DNA of 25,653 bases from CBDUBH01 sp965365345 (GCA_965365345.1 CBDUBH010000050.1:1-25653), one strand, 5' to 3'; positions 15,368 through 23,262 are shown, counted from the stretch's first letter. The notes: generated from the letters alone by a model not told the origin. Translations and numbers: made by a program.

Positions 15368-16435
15368 ATGCAAAGCATTAACTATATGCTGAGCGATCAG
15401 CAAGTGGCCATACAATTGCCCGAAAAATTGGAATTCGGTAAACTTTTTACCGATCATATGTTCGAAATGACTTATACAAAAGAATTAGGCTGGCATAATC
15501 CAACTATAAAAGATTATAAAAGTTTAGATCTTGATCCCGCTACAATGGTTTTTCACTACGGACAAACAGTTTTTGAAGGTTTAAAAGCCTACAAAAATGA
15601 AAATGATGAAATTGTTATATTTCGTCCAGAAAAACACTTTAAAAGATTGAATAATTCTGCACGCAGATTATGCATCCCTGAAATTGATGAAGAATTTGCT
15701 TTAGAAGCTTTAAAAGAGTTAGTTAAAGTTGATAAAGAATGGATTCCGACCAAAAGCGGTCAATCTTTATATATCAGACCTTTTATTTTCGGTTACGATC
15801 CCGCTTTAGGAGTTCGTCCGGCAAATATTTATAAATTCCTTATAATTCTTTCTCCGGTTGGCGCTTATTATCCCGAAGGATTTAAACCTGTGAATATATT
15901 GGCGCAAGATGATTATGTTAGAGCAGTAAGAAAAGGTTTAGGCGATTGTAAAACTTCTGCAAATTATGCGGCAAGTCTTTTAGCGGGAGCCGAAGCTCAG
16001 AAAAAAGGATTTACACAAGTTCTTTGGTTAGATGGAATTCATCAAAAATTCTTAGAAGAAGTAGGAACGATGAACATCTTCGTAAGATTTAAAGATGAAA
16101 TTGCAACTCCGAAATTAAACGGAAGTATTTTAGCAGGAATTACAAGAATGACTGTTTTAGAACTTCTGAAAGATTGGGGCTATAATGTAAATGAAAGAGA
16201 AATAAGCATTGATGAAATTTTTGAAGAACACGAAAAAGGTAACCTGATCGGAATGTTTGGAACAGGAACAGCAGCAGTAATTTCTTCATTAGGATCATTA
16301 ACATTTAAAGATAAAAAAATTGTATTTAATAACGGCGAACCCGGAGAGTTAGAAGTAAAATTATTTGATGAAATTACTTCTATTCAATACGGTAAAAAAC
16401 CTGATTCTAATAATTGGTTGGTTCAAGTAAAATAA
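15368..16435 (+). CDS. ilvE: Branched-chain amino acid aminotransferase
   Basis: A 355-residue class IV PLP aminotransferase that performs the last step of Leu, Ile and Val synthesis and the first step of their breakdown, with 2-oxoglutarate/glutamate. Family signatures are FHYGQTVFEGLKAY, RPEKHFKRLNNSARRL and LYIRPFIFGYD. The PLP lysine is K195 in GDCKTSANYAASLLAG. LEEVGTMNIF and FGTGTAAVISSLG follow. It matches the ~355-residue long BCAT subgroup rather than the ~300-residue E. coli type. The start was set at 15368 because GGAG lies 6 nt upstream; 15356 would add four residues. The alkaline phosphatase gene starts 5 nt after the stop, so the two are probably co-transcribed. Confidence 0.94.
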   Translation: MQSINYMLSDQQVAIQLPEKLEFGKLFTDHMFEMTYTKELGWHNPTIKDYKSLDLDPATMVFHYGQTVFEGLKAYKNENDEIVIFRPEKHFKRLNNSARRLCIPEIDEEFALEALKELVKVDKEWIPTKSGQSLYIRPFIFGYDPALGVRPANIYKFLIILSPVGAYYPEGFKPVNILAQDDYVRAVRKGLGDCKTSANYAASLLAGAEAQKKGFTQVLWLDGIHQKFLEEVGTMNIFVRFKDEIATPKLNGSILAGITRMTVLELLKDWGYNVNEREISIDEIFEEHEKGNLIGMFGTGTAAVISSLGSLTFKDKKIVFNNGEPGELEVKLFDEITSIQYGKKPDSNNWLVQVK

Positions 16436-16440
16436 TTATT

Positions 16441-17520
16441 ATGTTAAAGAATTTTCTTAAAATATTTTTTTGTGTTGTTCTTTTTTTTAACGTAAGCACT
16501 GAAGCCTCAGAAAACAGCAAACCGAAAAATATTATTATTATGATTGGCGACGGAATGGGAATAAATCAAGTTTTCCATTCCGTTCTTTCTGATAATACAA
16601 GCGTTTTCAAAAATTTCAAAACAATCGGGTTATCAATTACAAAATCAGCTAATGATTTGATAACCGATTCAGCTGCGGGCGCAACTGCAATTTCAACCGG
16701 TTACCGTACTTACAATGGTGCAATTGGGGTTGATACAAATATGATTCCTGTAAAAAACTTGATGGAATACGCCCAGGGAAAAGGACTTTCGACCGGAATT
16801 GTTGCAACAAGTTCAATAACTCACGCAACGCCCGCTTCGTTTGTTGCTCATGCAGAAAGCCGGAAATTGGAATTTGATATAGCGGAAGATATTATAAAAT
16901 CAAAAATTGATCTTGCAATAGGTGGTGGCAGAAAATACTTCATGCAAAATCCTTCAGGAAATTTGACTTCGCAATTAAAGCAAAATGATTTTGAACTTGT
17001 GGAAAATTTTACATCGTTAAAATCTTTTTCCGGCAATAAGAAACTAATTGCACTTTTAGCTGAAGATGGATTAATAGATGCTGATAAAAGAATTTTTTCA
17101 TTGAAAGATCTGACTTCAAAAGCTATCGAAATTCTTTCCAAAAATGAGAACGGATTTATACTTTTGATAGAAGGCTCACAAATAGATTGGGCAGCTCACG
17201 GAAATGAAAAAGAAAAATTTATTGCCGAAATGAAAGATTTTGAAGGAGCAATTTCAGAAGCGTTAAACTTTGCTCAAAAAGATAAAAATACATTATTGCT
17301 TGTAACCGGAGATCACGAAACCGGCGGACTTTCAATTATTGACGGTGAAAAAGACGGTTCAAAAATTGAAATTAATTTTGCATCAACTTCACATACCGGA
17401 AATGCGGTTGGAATATTTTCTTACGGCCCGGGCGAAGAAAGTTTCAGAGGATTTTTCGAAAATTACGAAATCGGAAGAACGCTGATTAAATTTCTGGAAC
17501 CTTCCACCACCTGGAAATAA
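16441..17520 (+). CDS. Secreted alkaline phosphatase (PhoA superfamily)
   Basis: A 359-residue periplasmic phosphomonoesterase. The signal peptide is MLKNFLKIFFCVVLFFNVSTEA. D37 in IMIGDGMG is a metal ligand, D76-S77 in ITDSAAGATA holds the nucleophilic serine, and LIEGSQIDWAAHGN carries the Glu/Asp/His metal ligands. D291-H292-E293-T in TGDHETGGL and H318 in SHTGN complete the zinc site. All key residues are present, so it should be active. At ~340 mature residues it is a compact member of the family. The frame can start at a TTG at 16414 inside ilvE, but the ATG at 16441 gives a clean signal peptide. There is no obvious Pho box, and co-transcription with ilvE suggests it is not classically phosphate-regulated. 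Confidence 0.92.
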   Translation: MLKNFLKIFFCVVLFFNVSTEASENSKPKNIIIMIGDGMGINQVFHSVLSDNTSVFKNFKTIGLSITKSANDLITDSAAGATAISTGYRTYNGAIGVDTNMIPVKNLMEYAQGKGLSTGIVATSSITHATPASFVAHAESRKLEFDIAEDIIKSKIDLAIGGGRKYFMQNPSGNLTSQLKQNDFELVENFTSLKSFSGNKKLIALLAEDGLIDADKRIFSLKDLTSKAIEILSKNENGFILLIEGSQIDWAAHGNEKEKFIAEMKDFEGAISEALNFAQKDKNTLLLVTGDHETGGLSIIDGEKDGSKIEINFASTSHTGNAVGIFSYGPGEESFRGFFENYEIGRTLIKFLEPSTTWK

Positions 17521-17531
17521 ACGGATTTTTT

Positions 17532-17556
17532 AAGCGCGAAACCTCGCGCTTTTTTG
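17532..17556 (+). terminator. Rho-independent terminator after alkaline phosphatase
   Basis: AAGCGCGA (17532-17539) pairs perfectly with TCGCGCTT (17544-17551) around an AACC loop and is followed by a T run. It ends the ilvE-phosphatase unit. Confidence 0.93.
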
Positions 17557-17722
17557 TATTCAACGCACAAGACTAATCTTAAATTCATCATAAAAATTTC
17601 TTAATTTATTAATAAATCTAGCTTTTAAAGTACCATTCTTATTATTTCTCATATTTAACTAATTTATAATTTTGATTGAAAATACTTTTTCAAAAAAATT
17701 TATTTAAAAAATTATTTTTTTC

Positions 17723-17752
17723 TTGACAAATTGTTCAACTGTTCACTATATT
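17723..17752 (+). promoter_or_regulatory. lexA sigma-70-like promoter
   Basis: A perfect TTGACA (17723-17728) and TATATT (17747-17752, 5/6) are separated by 18 nt. The predicted transcript starts only about 15-20 nt before the ATG at 17776, with no clear Shine-Dalgarno. This is the classical sigma-70 form rather than the TTTG/TAnnTTTG form of Bacteroidetes. Confidence 0.75.
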
Positions 17753-17777
17753 ACAGATAAACAATTGAGCACTATAT
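17732..17777 (+). repeat. Direct repeats in the lexA promoter (candidate LexA operator)
   Basis: TGTTCA occurs at 17732-17737 and 17740-17745. A 12-mer starting at the second copy, TGTTCACTATAT (17740-17751), recurs as TGAGCACTATAT (17766-17777) with 10/12 identity. The copies lie in the -35/-10 spacer, over the -10 and over the start codon, where an autoregulatory repressor would be expected to bind. AATTGTT/AACAATT (17729-17735 and 17760-17766) also form an inverted pair. Confidence 0.45.
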
Positions 17778-18411
17778 GAAAAAAGAACTTACAGCGCGTC
17801 AACAGGAAATCTTAAAGTTTATTCAAGAGTTTATTGAAAATAAAGGTTATTCTCCATCTTTTAGAGAGATTGGTAAATTTTTCAATATTGCATCCACATT
17901 CGGAGTAAAAAGGCATCTTGATGCTTTAGTTAAAAAAGGATATTTGAACGCAGAAAGTAATACAAGTCGTGCAATTTCCTTAACGGATGTTTCAAATAAC
18001 ATAAAAAATAATTTATCAAACCTTTTTTCCGAAATTCCTATTGTAGGAAGAGTTGCGGCGGGTTCTCCGATTTTAGCAGTGGAAAATCTTGATGGCAATA
18101 TTGTTGTTGATAGAACAATGCTTAAAAATAATCCCGAAAGTTTCGCGTTAAAAGTTAAAGGCGATAGTATGATCAACGCCGGAATTTACGAAGGTGATCT
18201 TATAATTGTTTCACCGGTAAGATATGCCTCAAATGGTGAGATTGTTGTTGCGCTTTTAGGCGATGAAGCAACAGTAAAAAGATTTGAACGTAAAGGCGAT
18301 CAAGTATTTTTAATTCCTGAAAATAATAATTATCCGCCGATTCCCGTAAACGGAAGGGAAGATTTTTCAATAGTCGGAAAAGTCATCGGCGTAATAAGAT
18401 GGTACAATTAA
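17776..18411 (+). CDS. lexA: SOS-response repressor/protease LexA
   Basis: A 211-residue LexA. Residues 1-70 form the DNA-binding winged helix (LTARQQEILKFIQEFIENKG, then SPSFREIGKFFNIAS and HLDALVKKGYL). Autocleavage is predicted at A95-G96 (VAAGSP). The Ser/Lys dyad is S131 (KGDSMINAGI) and K168 (ATVKRF), with the same 37-residue spacing as E. coli S119/K156, so it should be cleavage-competent. The recognition helix differs from E. coli, so a different operator is expected. Its own promoter region carries TGTTCA-type repeats. The next gene's frame is open before the lexA stop, and its likely start is 15 nt after the stop, so they form an operon. Confidence 0.95.
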   Translation: MKKELTARQQEILKFIQEFIENKGYSPSFREIGKFFNIASTFGVKRHLDALVKKGYLNAESNTSRAISLTDVSNNIKNNLSNLFSEIPIVGRVAAGSPILAVENLDGNIVVDRTMLKNNPESFALKVKGDSMINAGIYEGDLIIVSPVRYASNGEIVVALLGDEATVKRFERKGDQVFLIPENNNYPPIPVNGREDFSIVGKVIGVIRWYN

Positions 18412-18425
18412 AAACGGATTTTAAA

Positions 18426-18671
18426 ATGAAAACTGAAATTTTTTACACAGCAATCTATCATAGAAATAGAATTAAATTTTTATACAATTTTCAAGAAATT
18501 ACAATTGATCCTTATTTTATTTCATCCGATAAAAACGGAAGAAAAGTTATTTACGGTAAATTTGCAACTTCAAACGAAATCAAAATGTTTGAATTTTACA
18601 GAATTTCAAATATTAAAATTTTGCAAGAAAAGTTTTTCCCTGTAATTCCCGTAATGGCTTTTGCAAATTAA
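18426..18671 (+). CDS. Small WYL-like single-domain protein in the lexA operon
   Basis: An 81-residue protein. The order AIYHRNRIKFLYN, then ITIDPYFIS, then GRKVIYGKF, then MFEFYRISNIKIL, resembles the WYL fold (usual pattern: hydrophobic helix, basic residue, Y, then PY/L, then R-F-x-x-D/Y-R-I). WYL domains normally sit behind a helix-turn-helix in transcription factors that sense nucleic acid or nucleotides. Here the domain is alone, with no DNA-binding part. The ATG at 18426 is preferred (CGGA 7 nt upstream); an ATG at 18399 inside the lexA end would add nine residues. It is sandwiched between lexA and an unknown gene, suggesting a DNA-damage link. The assignment is by pattern only. Confidence 0.65.
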   Translation: MKTEIFYTAIYHRNRIKFLYNFQEITIDPYFISSDKNGRKVIYGKFATSNEIKMFEFYRISNIKILQEKFFPVIPVMAFAN

Positions 18672-18682
18672 ACGGAGCAAAT

Positions 18683-19117
18683 ATGGAAAAAGAAATCAAA
18701 AGAGAAAAAGTTGATCAACTGATTAAACATTTCTGGCAAAACGGATTTTTGACTTTAAGCAGAAAATTCGGGACTTATCTGCCGGAACCGAATCCAATCG
18801 GAACTTATACTGTTGATGCGGTTGCAAGGCAAAATAAAAAATTTGCCATTGGAATTGTTTTAACTTCAGAGGATTTTGCCGATACCAAACTTGAACAGAA
18901 ATTAAATTTCCTTTCAACAAGGCAAACAAAATTCACGAACAAAAAAGTTACGCTTTTTGTGGGAGTTGAACCGGAAAATTTAACCAAAGCCAAGGAAGTT
19001 TATTCCAAGTTAAATGATGAAGCAAAAAAGAACATCAAAATTGTAACTTTAATTAGCGAATCGCAAAAAGAAGTTTTAAAGAAAAAAAGTTTCAGAATGA
19101 GTGAAATGTTTTCTTGA
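18683..19117 (+). CDS. Unrecognised 144-residue protein, possible degenerate PD-(D/E)XK fold
   Basis: No family is recognised with confidence. Predicted order: an N-terminal helix (KREKVDQLIKHFWQNGF), a beta-hairpin GTYTVDAVARQ...KKFAIGIVL, a helix (TKLEQKLNFLSTRQTKF), a strand VTLFVGV, a helix (NLTKAKEVYSKLNDEA) and a strand IKIVTLI. This alpha-beta-beta-alpha-beta pattern and the Asp in TVDAVAR recall restriction-endonuclease-like folds. The ExK that should follow is replaced by GIV, so it would be catalytically dead unless other residues substitute. GGAG precedes the ATG. It is 11 nt after the WYL-like gene and ends the apparent lexA operon. The protein is cytosolic with no signal peptide. 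Confidence 0.65.
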   Translation: MEKEIKREKVDQLIKHFWQNGFLTLSRKFGTYLPEPNPIGTYTVDAVARQNKKFAIGIVLTSEDFADTKLEQKLNFLSTRQTKFTNKKVTLFVGVEPENLTKAKEVYSKLNDEAKKNIKIVTLISESQKEVLKKKSFRMSEMFS

Positions 19118-19154
19118 TCTAAGTAAAGTTATTCATTTAAGAATTGAATTATTG

Positions 19155-19235
19155 AAAGTGTATGGCGCTTTTTCTAAAAGCACTTTAAAATCTTCATGAA
19201 ACTGCACCGGAAAATTTTCTGAAAATATTCAGAAA
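19155..19235 (+). other. Two hairpins in the gap before uppS
   Basis: AAAGT...GCTTTT-TCT-AAAAGC-ACTTT (19155-19186) can form a bulged hairpin. TTTCTGAA/TTCAGAAA (19216-19223 and 19228-19235, AATA loop) is a perfect 8-bp hairpin. Neither is followed by the T run seen at the four clear terminators in this window. They may be 3' UTR structure of the lexA operon or part of a small RNA. Confidence 0.4.
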
Positions 19236-19330
19236 CAAATTTACCCGTCAATTTGTCTAACCTATTAAAATTACTGATTATCATTAAGTATTTTATTATA
19301 TTTCAAGCGGTTATCTAAAAGTCTATTACC

Positions 19331-19359
19331 TTGACATTTTTAATTAGTTAAACTATTTT
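19331..19359 (+). promoter_or_regulatory. Sigma-70-like promoter of the uppS-bamA-lpx run
   Basis: A perfect TTGACA (19331-19336) and TATTTT (19354-19359) are exactly 17 nt apart and lie 31 nt ahead of the uppS start. No terminator is seen from here to the right edge, so it may drive the whole envelope operon. Confidence 0.7.
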
Positions 19360-19389
19360 TCAAGTTCGAATTGATTTAAAGAGAAGAAA

Positions 19390-20172
19390 TTGGCAAAATC
19401 AAAACAAACTGAAACTGATCTTCTTGAAAAGCTGAAAAAAAACGGTAACATTCCGCGTCATATCGCAATCATTATGGATGGTAACGGCAGGTGGGCGAAA
19501 CAAAGAGGTTTACCTCGTGTTGCTGGTCACAGGCAAGGCGTTGAAACCGTAAGAGTTATGGTTAAAGCATGTGTTGAACTCGGCGTTCAATATTTAACTC
19601 TTTACACTTTTTCAACGGAAAATTGGAAGCGGCCAAAAGATGAAGTTACCACATTAATGCGGTTGATAGTAAAAAGTTTGCAGAACGAAACAAACGAACT
19701 TCATGCTAATAATGTAAGTTTAACTACAATCGGAAATTTAAAATCGCTTCCTGAAATTGTTCAAAAAGAATTAAACGATGCGATTGAAAAAACTTCACAA
19801 AATACAAAACTAAAATTGAACCTGGCTTTAAGTTACAGCGGAAGATGGGAAATTATGGAATCCGTAAAAACTATTGCTCAATTATATAAAGATAATAAAA
19901 TAAATCTTGAAGAAATTGACGAACAGCTTTTATCAAAATTTCTTACAACAAAAGATCTGCCTGATCCGGATCTGCTTATACGCAGCGGCGGCGAGTTCAG
20001 AATAAGTAACTTTTTACTTTGGCAAATTGCCTATGCCGAAATTTATGTGACAGAAACACTCTGGCCCGAATTTAAAAAACAAAATTTATTTGAAGCGATT
20101 GACGATTATCAAAAAAGAGAACGCCGATTCGGTTTAGTAAGCGAACAATTATCTAAGAATTCCAAAGGTTGA
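19390..20172 (+). CDS. uppS: Isoprenyl transferase (undecaprenyl diphosphate synthase)
   Basis: A 260-residue cis-prenyltransferase that extends farnesyl diphosphate with isopentenyl diphosphate to make the C55 carrier for peptidoglycan and O-antigen. The catalytic Asp is D30 in IAIIMDGNGRWAKQRG. VAGHRQGVE, LTLYTFSTENWKR and the C-terminal DPDLLIRSGGEFRISNFLLW are hallmark motifs. WPEF and RERRFG close the protein. The start is TTG: the first ATG is the conserved MDGNGRW itself, and GAGAAG precedes the TTG. It is 6 nt ahead of bamA, the common order in Gram-negatives. Confidence 0.96.
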   Translation: MAKSKQTETDLLEKLKKNGNIPRHIAIIMDGNGRWAKQRGLPRVAGHRQGVETVRVMVKACVELGVQYLTLYTFSTENWKRPKDEVTTLMRLIVKSLQNETNELHANNVSLTTIGNLKSLPEIVQKELNDAIEKTSQNTKLKLNLALSYSGRWEIMESVKTIAQLYKDNKINLEEIDEQLLSKFLTTKDLPDPDLLIRSGGEFRISNFLLWQIAYAEIYVTETLWPEFKKQNLFEAIDDYQKRERRFGLVSEQLSKNSKG

Positions 20173-20178
20173 ATTATA

Positions 20179-22677
20179 ATGCTCAAAAACTCCTCAGTGA
20201 AATTTTTATTTTTATACTTATTTACATTCTGCTTTTTATCTTCGTCCTACGCGCAATTTGATAAAAAACAATATGAAATTTTAGGCGTTACCGTAGTAGG
20301 CAATAAATCTGCCGATGCATCAACAATTATTGTAAACAGCGGACTTAAAACCGGAACAACGGTTGAAATTCCCGGTGAACAAACCTTAAATGCAATTAAA
20401 AGATTATGGGCATTAAATATTTTTTCAGATGTTCAAATTGTAATTGATAAAATTGTTGGAAACGGCGCTTTCCTTCAAATTAAAGTTACTGAATATCCAC
20501 GATTAGAAGAAGTAGTTTTTGACGGGAACGATGATGTTAGCGATAAAGATATAAACGAAAAAGTAAGCCTTAATAAAGGACAAACCCTCAAACCACGTGA
20601 TATTTATAACACAAAATCAACAGTGTTAAAATTATACCGGGAAGAAGGTTTATTGAATGCGGAAATAAATCCGAAAATTTATCTTTTTGAAAATGCCGAT
20701 ACAATAAAAAATAAAATTAAAGTAAACTGGCGTAATGAAAAAGATTTTTCAGATAGATATCAAACCGAAACAGAAATAAAAAATGTTTCAAGAACTTATG
20801 TAAATAAAATCAAAGAAAGAATACTTCTTAAATTTGATATAAAAGAAGGGAAAAAAGTTACCGTTAGAAAAATTGAATTTAACGGAAATCAGGCTTTTTC
20901 AGATGACGATCTTAAAGATGCTTTTGATAAAACCTCCGAAAAGAGATGGTGGAAATTCTGGAACCGTGCAAAACTTAATAGCGATAAATTTGAAGAAGAT
21001 AAAAAGTTATTGGTAGATTTTTATCGCAAAAACGGCTACAGGGATTTTGAAGTTCTTTCCGATACGGTTTTGTATTTTAATGATAACCAAGATGCACGGA
21101 TTGTTGTAAATGTTTATGAAGGTCCGCAATACAAAGTCAGAAATATAAATTGGGAAGGAAATACAGTTTATCCTGATGATGTGCTTAATTTGAGATTAGG
21201 ATTTGAAAAAGGCGATGTTTTTAACTACGAAAAATTTACAAGAAATCTTCGCGGTCCAAATGAAAAGCAAACAGACGTAGCCGCGCTTTATGTTGATAAC
21301 GGATATCTAAATTCAAATTTCAGACCTACTGAAACAGTTGTTGCGGAAGATTCTATTGATATTTCTATTCAGGTTATTGAAAATAATAGATTTAAAATTG
21401 GCAAAGTTGAAATTCAAGGGAACGATAAAACCATAGAAAAAGTTGTAAGGCGTGAACTGTACACGCTTCCCGGAGATTATTTCAGAAGAAGTTTAATATT
21501 TACAAGTTTGCAGCAGTTAGCAAATTTGCAATATTTTAATGTGGAAAAAATTTATACCGAAGGAATTGATTATTATCCCGTTAGCGATAGCACAGTTGAT
21601 CTAACTTACAAAGTTGAAGAAAAATCATCTGATTATTTAAATGCTTCGGTAGGTTACAGCGGCGCATTCGGATTTAGCGGCGCGCTCGGAATTACATTAA
21701 CCAATTTTTCACTAAAGCATCCTTTCCAGCTTGGCGGCGGACAAGTTCTGAATTTTAACTGGCAATTCGGTGTTGGGAACTACTACAGAACTTTCACTTT
21801 CGGATTTACTGAACCCTGGCTTTACGATACGCCGACTTCATTAGGATTTGATGTTTTTGATACAAGACAAGTTTATTATTTTGATCTTCGTCAATACGGT
21901 GGAACTTTAAGATTGGGGAGAAGATTAAAGTGGCCCGATAGATTTTTCAATCTTTCCGGATTTTTGAAATATCAGAATAATGATATCAGAGAAGGACAAA
22001 GATATTACGCCGAAGGAAAAACCCAGCAATTCACTTTAGGCACAACTTTAAATCGTAGAAATATCGATAATCCGATTTTCCCATCGCAAGGTTCCTCATT
22101 TGTTTTAGATGGTGAAATTTCAGGCGGAGCAATTTTACCGGGCGATCTTAATTATTACAAAATTCAATTTAAATCAGAATGGTATAAAAGATTATTTAAT
22201 ACAAGCAGAGTAGCACTTTATACATCTGCTGATTTAGGTTACTTAAATGAATTTGATCAGTTTACAAGAAATAGAATTAATCCGTTCGAAAAATTCTTTA
22301 TGGGCGGAAACGGAATGGTTATTGCAACTTTACCGTTAAGAGGTTATGAAGATAGATCAGTCGGTCCTAAAGATGATGGAAGTGCAATCGGCGGAAGAAT
22401 TTATTCAAAATACACGATGGAAATTCGCGGAGCATTGGCAATGGAGCCAATCCCGATTTACTTGCTTGCATTTGCCGAAGCCGGAAATGTATTTGAAAAT
22501 TTGAGTCATGATACAGATCTTTTCAATCTAAAAAGATCAGTAGGCTTAGGCGCAAGAATAATGATAAATCCAATTGGATTGATAGGATTCGATTACGGAT
22601 ACGGATTTGACAGAATCAGTGTTGACGGAAAAGACAATCAGTGGATTTTCCATTTTCAATTCGGAAGAGGATTTTAA
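20179..22677 (+). CDS. bamA: Outer-membrane protein assembly factor BamA
   Basis: An 832-residue Omp85-family protein, the core of the beta-barrel assembly machine. The signal peptide ends near SSSYA-Q. Residues about 30-480 carry consecutive POTRA domains (for example VTVVGNKSADASTI, VTVRKIEFNGNQAFSDDDLK, YKVRNINWEGNTVYPDDVL and FKIGKVEIQGNDK). The barrel begins near residue 485 (NASVGYSGAFGFSGALGITL). The loop-6 motif appears as L720-R721-GY in place of the classic VRGF, keeping the key arginine. The C-terminal strand ends FQFGRGF with the expected terminal Phe. Length is normal. It is followed by two Skp-like chaperone genes and lpxD, the typical order. Confidence 0.96.
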   Translation: MLKNSSVKFLFLYLFTFCFLSSSYAQFDKKQYEILGVTVVGNKSADASTIIVNSGLKTGTTVEIPGEQTLNAIKRLWALNIFSDVQIVIDKIVGNGAFLQIKVTEYPRLEEVVFDGNDDVSDKDINEKVSLNKGQTLKPRDIYNTKSTVLKLYREEGLLNAEINPKIYLFENADTIKNKIKVNWRNEKDFSDRYQTETEIKNVSRTYVNKIKERILLKFDIKEGKKVTVRKIEFNGNQAFSDDDLKDAFDKTSEKRWWKFWNRAKLNSDKFEEDKKLLVDFYRKNGYRDFEVLSDTVLYFNDNQDARIVVNVYEGPQYKVRNINWEGNTVYPDDVLNLRLGFEKGDVFNYEKFTRNLRGPNEKQTDVAALYVDNGYLNSNFRPTETVVAEDSIDISIQVIENNRFKIGKVEIQGNDKTIEKVVRRELYTLPGDYFRRSLIFTSLQQLANLQYFNVEKIYTEGIDYYPVSDSTVDLTYKVEEKSSDYLNASVGYSGAFGFSGALGITLTNFSLKHPFQLGGGQVLNFNWQFGVGNYYRTFTFGFTEPWLYDTPTSLGFDVFDTRQVYYFDLRQYGGTLRLGRRLKWPDRFFNLSGFLKYQNNDIREGQRYYAEGKTQQFTLGTTLNRRNIDNPIFPSQGSSFVLDGEISGGAILPGDLNYYKIQFKSEWYKRLFNTSRVALYTSADLGYLNEFDQFTRNRINPFEKFFMGGNGMVIATLPLRGYEDRSVGPKDDGSAIGGRIYSKYTMEIRGALAMEPIPIYLLAFAEAGNVFENLSHDTDLFNLKRSVGLGARIMINPIGLIGFDYGYGFDRISVDGKDNQWIFHFQFGRGF

Positions 22678-22719
22678 TAAAAAGATTTTAATAATTTGAA
22701 AAATAATAAAGAGGTATAA

Positions 22720-23244
22720 GTGAAAAAGTTCATCTTAATATTTGCTGTTTTAATTTTACAAAGCGGATTTATGTTCGCGCAAAATACACAAAAAACCGGA
22801 TATGTTGATTCGGAAGAGATCTTAAAAGCATTGCCGGAAGCAATAAAAGCGCAAGGCAGACTTGATGAAATTGCAAAAGGCTGGTACGCACAAATGGATA
22901 GTATGAATGCACAGCTTCAAAAAGATTTTGCTGATTATCAAAAACAGCAAGGTACAATGCCGGCAGATAAAAGAAAAGAAGTTGAACAAACTTTATTTGC
23001 TAAAGATCAGGAATTAAAAGTTTTTCAACAAAGAGTTTTTGGACAAGGCGGCGATCTTTTCAAAAAACAAGAAGAACTATTTGCTCCTATCAAAGATAAA
23101 GTAATTAATGCAATAAACGAAGTTGCAAAAGCTGAGGGGATGACTTTCGTATTTGACAAAGTAGGTGAAACAGTATTACTTTATGCTGATCCGGAATTTG
23201 ATATTACATATAAAGTTTTAGATAGATTAAAAAGATCAAAATAA
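22720..23244 (+). CDS. OmpH/Skp-family periplasmic chaperone, copy 1
   Basis: A 174-residue Skp-like protein that should hold unfolded outer-membrane proteins for BamA. Signal peptide residues are about 1-21 (MKKFILIFAVLILQSGFMFA-Q). The mature start TGYVDSEEILKALPEAIKAQ is typical, followed by a long coiled-coil arm (about 45-125) and a return segment with TFVFDKVGETVLLYADPEFD. The start codon is GTG at 22720 with GAGG upstream. A paralogue follows 18 nt later. Together they probably form homo- or hetero-trimers. Confidence 0.92.
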   Translation: MKKFILIFAVLILQSGFMFAQNTQKTGYVDSEEILKALPEAIKAQGRLDEIAKGWYAQMDSMNAQLQKDFADYQKQQGTMPADKRKEVEQTLFAKDQELKVFQQRVFGQGGDLFKKQEELFAPIKDKVINAINEVAKAEGMTFVFDKVGETVLLYADPEFDITYKVLDRLKRSK

Positions 23245-23262
23245 AATAATTTGGGGCAATGA

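Noticed and set aside
16414..16440. TTG start of alkaline phosphatase inside ilvE
   Set aside because: It would put polar residues before the signal peptide. The ATG at 16441 begins a clean signal sequence.
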